From: Flagellimonas oceanensis
Lineage (GTDB): Bacteria > Bacteroidota > Bacteroidia > Flavobacteriales > Flavobacteriaceae
Reading direction: 5' to 3'
Length of the DNA: 64,000 nt
Assembly (NCBI RefSeq): GCF_003992595.1
Contig: NZ_RZNA01000044.1
Location: 87,850-151,849, forward strand
Position 1 is the first letter of the stretch. Every line of letters starts with the position of its first letter. Of this stretch, positions 21,711-31,300 are shown piece after piece. Both the position numbers and the translations under genes were made by a program. The notes under the pieces are model-generated. The model had not been told where the DNA came from, did no database searches, and worked only from the letters and a program-made list of their open reading frames with translations.

Positions 21711-23387
21711 ATGAAAAATATAGCTAAAATAAGTTCAAAACTATTCTTGATGGGATCGGCCACAATACTTACCCTAGTGGGATCCTGTTCCGATGACTAC
21801 CTGGAAGAGGTGACCTACGGGGAAGTATCCCCCGAGGAAATGACACGGGCCGACAATGTGGAAAAAGCCATAATTTCAGCATACAGTGTGCTCAATGGTC
21901 AAATAGATGGAGCCAGTAATGCCTACAATTCACCCGCATCCAACTGGAGTTTTGGTGATGTGGTATCTGATGACTGCTATAAAGGTGGGGGAGGTACCGG
22001 TGACCAGAACCAGATTCACCAGATGGAGCTTTACAACACCACACCCACAACCTACGATGTGGAACGTAAATGGATGGCACTCTATGAAGGCGTAAAACGA
22101 ACCAATGAGGCCATGAAACTTTTGTCCCTTTCCGAAGATTTTGATGCTGACCTCAAGACACAGCGCAATGCGGAGCTGAGGTTTCTTAGGGGACATTATT
22201 ATTTTGAGCTGAAGAAAATCTACAATCAAATCCCGTACATCGATGATGCTGCCGAAACCGTGAACGATTATGCGCGTTCCAATACCGAGTTTACCTCTGA
22301 GGAACTGTGGAGCAGGATTGAGAGCGATTTTCAAGCGGCCTATGATGTTCTTCCTGCAACACAGGAAGAACAAGGTCGACCAACTCGACTTGCGGCCATG
22401 GCCTATTTGGCCAAGACCTACTTGTTCCAGGAAAAATGGCAGGATGCATTTGATGCTACCACTTTGGTCATGGGAGGAAACTATGATTTGATGGATGATT
22501 TCCAATCCGTCTTTTTGCCAGAGAACGACAACGGTCCGGAAGTGATCTTTGCGGTTCAGTACTCAGTAAATGATGGCCAAGCGGATAACTACAATGGGAG
22601 CATCGGCGACCGTTTGACCGCACCTGGTGGGCCTTACTATTCCCAGTACGGTTTCCACCGTCCATCACAGAACTTGGTCAATGCCTTTAAAACGAATGCT
22701 GACGGTCTTCCCGTACAGGACAATGTGGATGTTACCGAAACGGACAATGTGGACCCAAGGTTGGATATTACCATCGGTCGTCCGGGAATTCCATATAAGG
22801 ATTTGGATATCATTTACGAAGCCAATTGGGCGAGGGATTTGGCCACTTACGGACCCTTTGGTCCCAAAAAGAGAATCCTGTCCGCCAATTCCCCGTACCA
22901 TGTTACCATTTGGCCCTATGTGGATGCGTTGAACTATTACATCATCCGCTATGCGGAAGTATTGTTGTGGAGAGCGGAAGCTGCTGTGGAGTTGGGTAAC
23001 TTGGAAGAGGCCCGTGGTTTAGTGAACCAAATCAGGGAACGTGCCGCAAACTCACAGTATGTGCAGACCCTTGATGGTTCGGCCGATGCAGCCAATTATA
23101 ACATCGCCACTTATGAGGGGCCTTGGACAGATCCCCAAGAGGCCATGGAACTGGTTCGATTGGAGACACGATTGGAGTTGGCCATGGAAGGACACCGCTT
23201 CTTTAACCTGGTGCGATGGGGCATTGCCAAAGAGGTTATCGACGATTACCTAGAGGTTGAAAAAACCAGAAGGAGCCACTTGACCAATGCGGCCTTTACT
23301 GAAGGAAAAAACGAGTACTGGCCCATTCCACAAGAGTATATCGATAGCGTGGAAGAAGGACTTGTGACCCAGAACGATGGATATTGA
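21711..23387 (+). CDS. SusD/RagB-family glycan-binding lipoprotein (pair 2)
   Basis: The ATG at 21711, 7 nt after the susC stop and behind an A-run, is preferred over the longer frame from 21681 because it puts the lipoprotein signal (LTLVGSC) at the N-terminus. 558 residues. SusD landmarks: CSDDYLEEVTYGEVSPEE, RNAELRFLRGHYYFELKKIYNQIPY, RLAAMAYLAKTYLFQEKW, VNQIRERAANS, LVRLETRLELAMEGHRFFNLVRWG, and a C-terminal LVTQNDGY. It pairs with the preceding SusC on the outer membrane. Transcription probably ends at the terminator just downstream. Confidence 0.95.
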   Translation: MKNIAKISSKLFLMGSATILTLVGSCSDDYLEEVTYGEVSPEEMTRADNVEKAIISAYSVLNGQIDGASNAYNSPASNWSFGDVVSDDCYKGGGGTGDQNQIHQMELYNTTPTTYDVERKWMALYEGVKRTNEAMKLLSLSEDFDADLKTQRNAELRFLRGHYYFELKKIYNQIPYIDDAAETVNDYARSNTEFTSEELWSRIESDFQAAYDVLPATQEEQGRPTRLAAMAYLAKTYLFQEKWQDAFDATTLVMGGNYDLMDDFQSVFLPENDNGPEVIFAVQYSVNDGQADNYNGSIGDRLTAPGGPYYSQYGFHRPSQNLVNAFKTNADGLPVQDNVDVTETDNVDPRLDITIGRPGIPYKDLDIIYEANWARDLATYGPFGPKKRILSANSPYHVTIWPYVDALNYYIIRYAEVLLWRAEAAVELGNLEEARGLVNQIRERAANSQYVQTLDGSADAANYNIATYEGPWTDPQEAMELVRLETRLELAMEGHRFFNLVRWGIAKEVIDDYLEVEKTRRSHLTNAAFTEGKNEYWPIPQEYIDSVEEGLVTQNDGY

Positions 23388-23407
23388 TATATAATTGATA
23401 TAACAAC

Positions 23408-23439
23408 AAGGGTAGCTTCCATGTGGGGCTACCCTTTTT
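23408..23439 (+). terminator. rho-independent terminator after SusD pair 2
   Basis: Nine-bp stem AAGGGTAGC (23408-23416) / GCTACCCTT (23428-23436), 11-nt loop, T run to 23439. It ends the fecR-sigma-susC-susD unit immediately before the DUF218 gene. Confidence 0.85.
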
Positions 23440-23450
23440 ATCATATGAAC

Positions 23451-24686
23451 ATGAAAAAAACACTTCTTTTTCTGTATGTACTTACCCATGCAATCGCAGG
23501 CACGGTACATGCTCAAAAGACATTACACCCCAACCAAAGTCTTCAGCGCTTACAGGATAAAAACTATCATCTGTTCACGGCCTTTGCCAAGGACACCACC
23601 GTGTTGCACCTTTTAAGGGAAGAAACTGAATTGAAGTCGTATTTGAATAAGTTTCAAAACAGTGGACTGCAAGCGGAGAACATGGATTTGGAAGAGGTCA
23701 TGGCCCCTTTCCTGTTGAATGAAAAAGCGATAGCATCCATCGGAAAACGTCTGGCAAGGATGTCCAAGACAAATCCAGCGTTCACGGGATTGATACAACA
23801 GCTGAGAAAATCCAATAACTATGCTGATTTTGAAAAGTATCCCGATGATGAATTCCTGTCCAAAGCCTGGGAACTATGTGCTAAGGGACTGGATACTGTA
23901 CTGGAAGTATATGGCACAGGAAAAAAAACATTGTACCCAAAGATTGATTCGGTATCCTTTGATGTGAAATCAAGACGCTATCAATATGCGGTTTCCGTGT
24001 TACGGTGGCAAGTCGTTCAAGACATTGATACGGAGGTGTTCTACGGTCCCAGTCTCAAGATGGCTCTATCACTGTTGTATGCCAATCATAAGGACGAGGC
24101 CGTGCGCTACGATCCTTTGGAAGAAAATGAGAATGCCAAAGCAAAACAGGCTATCAAGACCATTGATTTTGAAGCTTATGACTACGCTTCCATCTTGGTG
24201 TTGGGAGGCGGTCCCGAAAACTATAGGGACAGGCTCTCCATTGCCGGAAAGATAAACCTACAGTTGGCCATGAAGGAATATCGAGCCAAAAAAGCACCGT
24301 TTATCATCGTATCGGGCGGTCATGTACATCCTTATATGACACCTTATTGTGAGGCCGTGGAAATGAAAAAGGAACTGATGGAGGAATATGGTGTGCCTGA
24401 GGAACGCATCATAATAGAGCCCTATGCAAGGCATACCACGACCAATATGCGAAATGCCACACGTCTGATGATGGACTATGGGATTCCTTTGGAGAAGAAG
24501 AGCTTGGTGGTTACCAATCCATCACATAGCACTTATGTGGAAAGTGAGACTTTTAAGCAACGATGTGCCGATGAACTCGGGTACCAGCCCATGCAATGCC
24601 ACAATAGGCTGTCGCCATCGACTTTGGAATTCAAGGGGAGACCGGTTTCCCAGCATCAAAATCCCTACCAGCCTTTGGACCCATAA
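23451..24686 (+). CDS. exported YdcF/ElyC-like DUF218 protein
   Basis: The start at 23451 gives a clean signal peptide (MKKTLLFLYVLTHAIAGTVHAQ); ATG 23445 is equally possible. About 411 residues. The N-terminal 200 residues are helical with no recognised family. The C-terminal part is a DUF218 domain: ASILVLGGGPENYRDRLS, PFIIVSGGHVHPY, RIIIEPYARHTTTNMRNATRLM, and LVVTNPSHSTYVE. DUF218 proteins (YdcF, SanA, ElyC) have a nucleotide-binding-like fold and are linked to cell-envelope functions; the reaction is not established. It has its own terminator downstream and is not obviously tied to the glycan loci around it. Confidence 0.82.
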   Translation: MKKTLLFLYVLTHAIAGTVHAQKTLHPNQSLQRLQDKNYHLFTAFAKDTTVLHLLREETELKSYLNKFQNSGLQAENMDLEEVMAPFLLNEKAIASIGKRLARMSKTNPAFTGLIQQLRKSNNYADFEKYPDDEFLSKAWELCAKGLDTVLEVYGTGKKTLYPKIDSVSFDVKSRRYQYAVSVLRWQVVQDIDTEVFYGPSLKMALSLLYANHKDEAVRYDPLEENENAKAKQAIKTIDFEAYDYASILVLGGGPENYRDRLSIAGKINLQLAMKEYRAKKAPFIIVSGGHVHPYMTPYCEAVEMKKELMEEYGVPEERIIIEPYARHTTTNMRNATRLMMDYGIPLEKKSLVVTNPSHSTYVESETFKQRCADELGYQPMQCHNRLSPSTLEFKGRPVSQHQNPYQPLDP

Positions 24687-24755
24687 CACTGGTAAATCAT
24701 ATTGGCTACGATTGGTATAAAACAGTAGTTAGTTTAGTTTGTTTAATTGGAAATT

Positions 24756-24794
24756 GGCGCAGCGATCAGGTATATTTAAGCTGCGCCTTTTTTT
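24756..24794 (+). terminator. rho-independent terminator after DUF218 gene
   Basis: Eight-bp GC-rich stem GGCGCAGC (24756-24763) / GCTGCGCC (24780-24787), 16-nt loop, seven T residues. It lies between the convergent DUF218 and M61 peptidase genes. Confidence 0.9.
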
Positions 24795-24839
24795 AATCTA
24801 TGTTGTTGCTCAGGTACCACACTGTATGGAATCGCTGGC

Positions 24840-26417
24840 CTATCTCCCTATCCAAGAATCCAAAATGGCCTTTTGGGAAGCAGAGGGATTCTCAATGGGC
24901 ACAAGGGAGTAAGCATCCATCGATTTTTCAATGGGGTTTCCATCACGATCTTTAAAGGATCTGGTTTGCTGCTCCTTGACCAATTTCAAGCCCGCATATC
25001 CCAAATAAGTGTCATAATCCAAGGGTTTCGGGGTGTATATGTATTGAAACAGTTCGGTCAAAGGGGTTCCGGCCATATCGGTACATACAGTCCTGAACTC
25101 GGCATCAGTAAACCCTCTTCCCAATCCCAAGTAGTATTTATGGTATAATTCGCGCATTACATCATCCAGGGATTTTTCATTATTGGTGGCCTCCCTGATT
25201 CCAAAGTCCATCAAAAGACCGACAACGGGCCCTTTTACATAATAGGAAATGCTTTTATTGGGGTCTTTGCCACTTTTGCCAAAAGGTCCTTCGTGCCAGG
25301 TTTCAAAACTGGACTCGATAAGGGATTGGTATTCCTTTCCCGGGTTGTTCTCAAACTGTGTGATGCCAGAGGCGACCCCTTTAAGGAAATCGGATTCCGA
25401 GGAGATTCCAGCACGGCGTACCATGATACGGGCATAGTATGAGGTAAGTCCCTCACTGATCCATAATTGGGTGGTCTTGCTTCCATTTTGATAATCGAAT
25501 GGACCAAGTTCGAAAGGTCTTATGCGTTTTACATTGTAGTGGTGAAAATATTCATGGGACAAAAAGTTTATCATGCCCAGATACCCCTGAGGTGATTGCA
25601 ACTGGTCGCCATTGAAGCTTACGGTGGAACTGTTCAAATGCTCGATTCCGCCGCGTCCGGGACCAATTCCGATAAAGGTATACTCATTGTAAGGAATGTG
25701 ATCGATGATTCCGGAAGCCACTTTTATTGCGGATTGTAGGTCTTTTACCAACTTTCCCTCATCGAATTCACCCATCTTATAACCCCAGAACCTATGGTTG
25801 ATACCATTGACCTCAAAATCAGGGAGCTTCTTTAAATTGCCCATCAAAAGTGGGGAATCGAGGAACGAATCAAAATCAGTGGACTTGAAAACGGCTTCTT
25901 GGGCGTTCTCGGATACAAGTTCTAGTCCCGTGGCCACATCGCTCCATCCGTTCGATTTTTTTACTGTGACCGTTATCGGGACGTTCATATAACCATCCAC
26001 ATACAAAAAGGAGTTGACAGGGATGATATAGGCCCTATCCGCATCCACATAGCTGTTTGCCACAAAGGTGCGATCCGTGAAAATATCGTATGCCACTTGT
26101 ATTTTCTGTCCCTTCACACCACTCAGTGTCCATGTCATTGGCTTGGAGTCGTCCAAAGCTTGCCCGGAAAGAACTTCGAAATTCCGTACGCCCTTGTAAT
26201 AATCCATCATTTGGTAATAGCCCGGCATCCAATTGGGCAACCGTAAGTCCACCGTATCCGTTGGCCAGTTCCTTAGCTCTAGGGAAACATGGTAGGCGTG
26301 GCTATCAGGGTTTGGCACCGATACCTCGTATCCAAAAGAAGGAACGGGGGCTTGGGCAATTAAGGCCAAAGGGAAAAAGATGTTTTGGAACAGGAAAACG
26401 GTCAGACGTCGGTTCAT
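24840..26417 (-). CDS. M61-family (glycyl-aminopeptidase-like) exported metallopeptidase lacking PDZ domain
   Basis: A 525-residue protein with a signal peptide ending ALIAQ. It has the N-terminal M61 beta-domain (LELRNWPTDTVDLRLPNWMPGYYQMMDY) and a gluzincin catalytic domain with zinc ligands His288 and His292 in HEYFHH and the third ligand Glu322 in WISEGLTSYY. M61 enzymes release N-terminal residues, preferring glycine or alanine in the characterised member. Most family members end in a PDZ domain, but this one stops after the helical catalytic domain (DNA for a PDZ is not present before the stop at 24840). It is divergent from the AraC gene across 355 bp and shows no link to the glycan loci. 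Confidence 0.9.
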   Translation of the reverse strand: MNRRLTVFLFQNIFFPLALIAQAPVPSFGYEVSVPNPDSHAYHVSLELRNWPTDTVDLRLPNWMPGYYQMMDYYKGVRNFEVLSGQALDDSKPMTWTLSGVKGQKIQVAYDIFTDRTFVANSYVDADRAYIIPVNSFLYVDGYMNVPITVTVKKSNGWSDVATGLELVSENAQEAVFKSTDFDSFLDSPLLMGNLKKLPDFEVNGINHRFWGYKMGEFDEGKLVKDLQSAIKVASGIIDHIPYNEYTFIGIGPGRGGIEHLNSSTVSFNGDQLQSPQGYLGMINFLSHEYFHHYNVKRIRPFELGPFDYQNGSKTTQLWISEGLTSYYARIMVRRAGISSESDFLKGVASGITQFENNPGKEYQSLIESSFETWHEGPFGKSGKDPNKSISYYVKGPVVGLLMDFGIREATNNEKSLDDVMRELYHKYYLGLGRGFTDAEFRTVCTDMAGTPLTELFQYIYTPKPLDYDTYLGYAGLKLVKEQQTRSFKDRDGNPIEKSMDAYSLVPIENPSASQKAILDSWIGR

Positions 26418-26636
26418 TGTTTTTAGGTTGATTTACCTTGTAAATATAATCCATAATTGCCTTTAAATCCTTTAAAAATGCATGGTTTCTGGTGTCGATT
26501 TCTCATTTGAACCCACCTAAATTGCTAAAAGTTTAAATACGGAAAAGGCCCATGTGAAGGGATGTTTTATGGAATTGAAAGAATCATAACCGTAAAAAAT
26601 TAGGAAAAAGTGGTCAAGGAACTTTAAAACCTGTTA

Positions 26637-26664
26637 TTGGTCAGAGAGTTAAGTGTGTATTTTG
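26637..26664 (+). promoter_or_regulatory. candidate promoter of the AraC-type regulator
   Basis: TTG (26637-26639), 18 nt, and TATTTTG (26658-26664) approach the flavobacterial TTG-N17-23-TAnnTTTG consensus, one base short in the second element. It lies in the 355-bp divergent gap 26418-26772 between the M61 peptidase and AraC genes; nothing else was recognised in that gap. Confidence 0.35.
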
Positions 26665-26772
26665 CGTCCAAAATCGATGCCTACCAAAAAAGTGTCCTAC
26701 CGGAATAGGGTGTGTTTTTTAATTAATGATTTATTTTAGTATCATTAAAAACAACAAATCAATTCATGGAAT

Positions 26773-27900
26773 TTGGAAAACAAAGCCGTTAACATATTCA
26801 GGTCCAAATATTTCATTTGGCCGTTGGCATTGGTAACGGCCGCCCTTATCGGCATATTGGTTTATTTTTCCAGTATAGGGGAGAAGGTCATCTTTCCCAA
26901 TACAGGGAATTATTCCATTGAGCACTATACGGATGAACCCAATGGGGGAAATTCACAGGTAACGGGCTATGAGGTTTCCGACTCCATTATAAAACTGGAT
27001 TTTGTGCTTAAGGACGGTTTCCAAAGCCCTTATGTTGGATTGGACATCATCCCGACGGAAGATGGATATATCGATGTGAGAAAGTACAATCAATTGGATG
27101 TAAAGGTGTTGGGGGAAAATGTCGACAGAATAGGTATTTCCCTGTATACTCCACCATTGGTGGATGATGAAGTGGACAGCATTGACGAAAGACTCTTCAA
27201 TGCAAACCTGAACATTTCAAACCATGCACAGGTGTACCATATCCCCATTGATCAATTTCAGCACCCCGACTGGTGGGAAGATCAACACCATATATCAGCA
27301 ACTAAGGAAAACAGTCCGGATTTAGGGAAAATACTGCATATGAATTTGGGTTCCGCCTATTCATCAAAAGCGGGTAACCGGAAAACCTTGAAAATATATG
27401 CAATAGCCTTCTCCAGGAACAACAACACATTATATGTCTTCCTCGTTCTGTTATATGTTGCCTACATCCTGTTGAGTTTTGGTGCCCTATACTTTTTAAG
27501 GTACGGTACCAAGAAAACAAAGAATGTCATGGTTACCTACAACCCATTGAAAATTGATAACAAGGAAGAAGGGAATGGTGAGAAATGCATTGAATATATC
27601 AATGAACATTATGACAACGGGGATCTAACCCTCGAAGTGGTATCCAAAGAAACAGGAACCACTACCCGATGGATCACACATGTCATTCACGAGAAGTTCG
27701 GCTGTAACTTTAAAACCTATATCAATCAAATCAGAATCAATGAATCCAAAAGATTCTTGACCCAGACTGATTTGAACATTGGGGAAATTGCGTACAAAGT
27801 GGGATTCAACAACCAGAGTCATTTCAATAGGGTCTTCAAAAAAGAGTTGGGCATCAGCCCATCGGAATTTAGAAACGACCATAAGGGCGAAGTGCAATAA
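26773..27900 (+). CDS. membrane-tethered AraC-family transcription regulator
   Basis: About 375 residues: cytoplasmic N-tip, transmembrane helix 1 (about 14-33), an extracytoplasmic beta-rich domain of about 180 residues (DVRKYNQLDVKVLG, VYHIPIDQFQHPDWW, LKIYAIAFSR) resembling carbohydrate-binding jelly-rolls, transmembrane helix 2 (about 219-243), and a C-terminal AraC double helix-turn-helix (about 270-366: LTLEVVSKETGTTTRWITHVI, IGEIAYKVGFNNQSHFNRVFKKELG). The topology implies that a periplasmic ligand, probably an oligosaccharide, is sensed and passed directly to the DNA-binding domain. The start must be TTG at 26773, because the frame has a stop at 26746 and no ATG before residue 190; a nearby ATG at 26766 is out of frame. 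It directly precedes susC pair 3 and is its likely activator. Confidence 0.85.
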   Translation: MENKAVNIFRSKYFIWPLALVTAALIGILVYFSSIGEKVIFPNTGNYSIEHYTDEPNGGNSQVTGYEVSDSIIKLDFVLKDGFQSPYVGLDIIPTEDGYIDVRKYNQLDVKVLGENVDRIGISLYTPPLVDDEVDSIDERLFNANLNISNHAQVYHIPIDQFQHPDWWEDQHHISATKENSPDLGKILHMNLGSAYSSKAGNRKTLKIYAIAFSRNNNTLYVFLVLLYVAYILLSFGALYFLRYGTKKTKNVMVTYNPLKIDNKEEGNGEKCIEYINEHYDNGDLTLEVVSKETGTTTRWITHVIHEKFGCNFKTYINQIRINESKRFLTQTDLNIGEIAYKVGFNNQSHFNRVFKKELGISPSEFRNDHKGEVQ

Positions 27901-28117
27901 GGATCCAACATTTTCAGTAACCTTCTTTAGTCTTTCCGGGTTGGGCAGTTTCAACCCAACAAGCACATTTTTGATATATGTGCGATAGGTGCAAGTTGTA
28001 AAAACTTCCTCAATCAAGTACATCCTAGCCCATAAAGATGATATTTGTCATCCCCGCGAGCCCCCATTTTAACAACTTTCAACAGAACATTGGCCCAGTA
28101 CAGGATAAATGTGTGTT
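27901..28117 (+). other. intergenic stretch between AraC gene and susC pair 3
   Basis: The gap 27901-28353 holds no gene. This first part contains a hairpin GGGTTG (27938-27943) / CAACCC (27952-27957) not followed by a T run, so it is a poor terminator, and a short inverted repeat GATGA/TCATC near 28035-28050. The second part holds the candidate AraC operator and an AT-rich leader with GCATAACTAATTATTAAC (28318-28335), close to the leader motif before susC pair 1. Confidence 0.35.
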
Positions 28118-28158
28118 TTTTACATTTATGTAAAAAGAATTTCAGTTTTTGTAAAAAG
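28118..28158 (+). promoter_or_regulatory. candidate AraC-type operator: direct repeat with 20-bp period
   Basis: TGTAAAAAG occurs at 28130-28138 and again at 28150-28158, exactly 20 bp apart and followed by GAAT-like bases in both copies. AraC-family proteins commonly bind direct half-sites about two helical turns apart. The left copy is also part of an inverted repeat, TTTTTACAT (28118-28126) / ATGTAAAAA (28129-28137). It is about 200 nt upstream of the susC ATG and downstream of the AraC gene. Confidence 0.45.
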
Positions 28159-28353
28159 GAATATCCTCTTCAAAATTAATTTTATGGCAAATTATCAATA
28201 AGAAAAATCAATAATCAGTATTGGTTTTAGTCGAAAAATAAGAAAACGGCATTTTGTTGATAATCAGCTCTGATCCTTAGCACGGGACATTGCCGCATTG
28301 CAATCTAACTATTGAATGCATAACTAATTATTAACTATATTAAACTATCTTCC

Positions 28354-31300
28354 ATGTTTATTCTGAATTTTAAGGATAGGCGGTGTCATAAATGGTATGC
28401 CACTATCTTGTTTTTGTTTCTTTCCGTTTCCTATGGGTTTTCCCAAGAAGTAGAGGTAAGCGGTACAGTCACAGATGTACAGAACGGAACACCGATTCCC
28501 GGAGTATCTGTTTTCGCGAAGGACACCTCAATAGGAACTTCAACGGATTTTGATGGTAACTATACCCTGAGTGTCCCTGAGGATGCTGTTTTGGTATTCA
28601 GTTACATCGGTTTTAACACCCAGGAAATTCCCGTAGGGGACAGTTCGGTCATCAATGTCCGTCTAGAGGAAAGTCTGGAGCAGCTCAGTGAGGTCGTTGT
28701 GATCGGATACGGAGTGCAAAAGAAAGAATTGGTCACGGGGGCCAACCTTCAGGTTGAGGGAGAGTCACTGGAGAAACAAAACACCACCAATGCCTTGCAG
28801 GCCTTGCAAGGACAGGCCGCGGGTGTACAGATTACCTCGACCACGGGTCAACCTGGCGGGGGCATCAATGTAAACATTCGGGGTTTAGGGTCGACCGGTA
28901 ACAACTCACCATTATATATTGTGGATGGTGTCCAAACAGGGGACATTACCTACCTCAACAATGCCGACATCGAAAATATCTCGGTACTGAAAGATGCCGC
29001 TTCAGCTGCCATATATGGTGCACAGGCATCCAATGGGGTTATTTTGGTAACCACCAAAAAGGGAAAATCCGGAAGGTCGCAAATTACCTTCGACTCCTTT
29101 TATGGTGTACAGACCTTGGCCAAGGAACACGATTTGTTGAATGCCCGTGAGTACATGACCATTTTGAATGAGTCGGCCATCAATTCCGCTCAGCCCCGGT
29201 TTTTTTCTGAAGAGGAAATCAATGTGGCGCAAGACGGTACCAATTGGTTGGACGAGGCCTTCCAAAATGCCTATACGGAAAACTATGTGATTGGGATAAC
29301 AGGGGGTAGTGAAAAATCCACCTATTCCTCTTCCATATCCTATCTCAACCAAGAGGGAATCGTAGGGGGAAAGGACCTCTCTTACTACGAACGTTATAAT
29401 TTCCGCTTCAATTCTGAACATAAACTCTACGAGGACATCATCACTTTTGGTGAGAACCTCAGTTTGGCATGGACCAATAATAATGGTATAGCCGTAGGAA
29501 ACACCTACAACAACTCTCTGAGAGAGGCGTTCCAAGCAAATCCATTGCTGCCAGTATATGATGCCAACGGAAATTATTTTAGCACTGTTGGACAGACAGA
29601 TCCCTGGCTTCAGAACCAGACCAACCCTTATGCCGCAATGGTATATAGCAACCAGAATGAAAATTCAAGCCAAAAGCTGTTGGGGAATGTCTATTTTGAT
29701 TTTGCACTGGCCGAGAACCTGAGTTTCAGGTCCAGCCTTGGTATCGATTACTATGCTAATCAGGGACACTCTTTCAGTCCCATATACGCTTTGTCTGCCA
29801 ATTCACAACGATTGTTCAGTGAAGTTTATCAAAGTCAAAGTCAAGGGAAGACATTGATTTGGGACAATATTTTGACCTATTCCTTTGATTTGGGCGAGGC
29901 CCATAACTTTGAGGCTATGTTGGGTACATCATCGTTCAAGCACGATGGTTCTTGGATGAATGGTTCCAATAGTCAATTGGTGTTCGATGATTTGAAACAC
30001 GCATGGTTGAGCAATGCCACCAATACCGATGGTGCCCAGATGAGCTTGAATGGAGGTCCAAATGTGATCATAAAAAGGATGTCCTATTTTGGAAGGCTGC
30101 AATACAACTTCAAGGAAAAATACTTGTTGAATGCTACCTTTAGGGCAGACGGTACTTCACAATTTGCCAGTGGTAACCGCTGGGGATACTTTCCATCCTT
30201 TTCCGCTGGATGGGTCGTTACGAACGAATCCTTTATGGAAAACAGAGGTGATTGGCTGAATCAGTTCAAATTACGAGCCAGTTGGGGACAAGTGGGTAAC
30301 CAAAACGTAGGGAACTTTCAGTATTTGGCGCCTGTATCCTTCAACAATGTCAACTATATATTTGGCAACGAGGAAGGTGCCGATGCATTGGTCAATGGTG
30401 CTTACCCAAGTCGTTTGGCAAATCCCGATTTACAATGGGAAACATCCGAACAGTTGGATTTAGGTTTTGACGCAAGGCTGTTTGATTACAAATTGAACAT
30501 AGGGTTCGATTATTACCATAAAACCACCAAGGATTGGCTTATTCAAGCACCCGTATTGGCAACGGCAGGAGCTGAAGGCCCTTGGATAAACGGTGGGGAT
30601 GTTACCAATAAAGGGGTGGAGCTATCCCTTAATTTCAGTGACTCCATTGGAGATGACTTTAATTATGGTTTCACATTGAACGGTGCTTTCAACGAAAATA
30701 ACGTGGGTGAGATACCTACAGAAGATGGAATCGTCCACGGGGAACCCAATCAAATTTGGAACAACTCCCCAGAATTTTACCGTGCCGAAGATGGGCATGC
30801 CCTTGGGTATTTTTGGGGGTATCAAACAGCAGGGGTATTCCAGAATCAAGAGGAAATCGATGCCTACGGTGTACAGCCAGATGCATCCCCGGGTGACATC
30901 AAATATGTGGACATAACCGGCGACGGACAAATCAGTGAAGCTGACAAAACCGATATTGGAGACCCCAACCCAAATTGGACCTACGGTCTTTCTTTTAACG
31001 CCGACTACAAGGGTTTCGACTTTTTTGTACAGACCAACGGAGTTGGTGGCAATCAGATTGTACAAGTGTACAGAGACCCTGGGTCCCAAGTGCAAAACTG
31101 GTCAGCTGAGTTTTTGGATCGCTGGCATGGGGAAGGTACCTCCAATACAGTGCCTAGGATAACCTTGGATGGTAGGAACTTTTCCGAGTTCTCCGATTAC
31201 TACGTTGAGGACGGTGACTTTTTCCGAATCAGTAATGTGACCTTGGGTTACGATTTGGTCAAATCCATGAAGAAGGACTTTTTGTTCAGTCAGTTCAGAC

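Noticed and set aside
28177..28184. TAATTTTA as a promoter element for susC pair 3
   Set aside because: The nearest upstream TTG (28149-28151) is 25 nt away, outside the usual 17-23 nt, and the last base mismatches.
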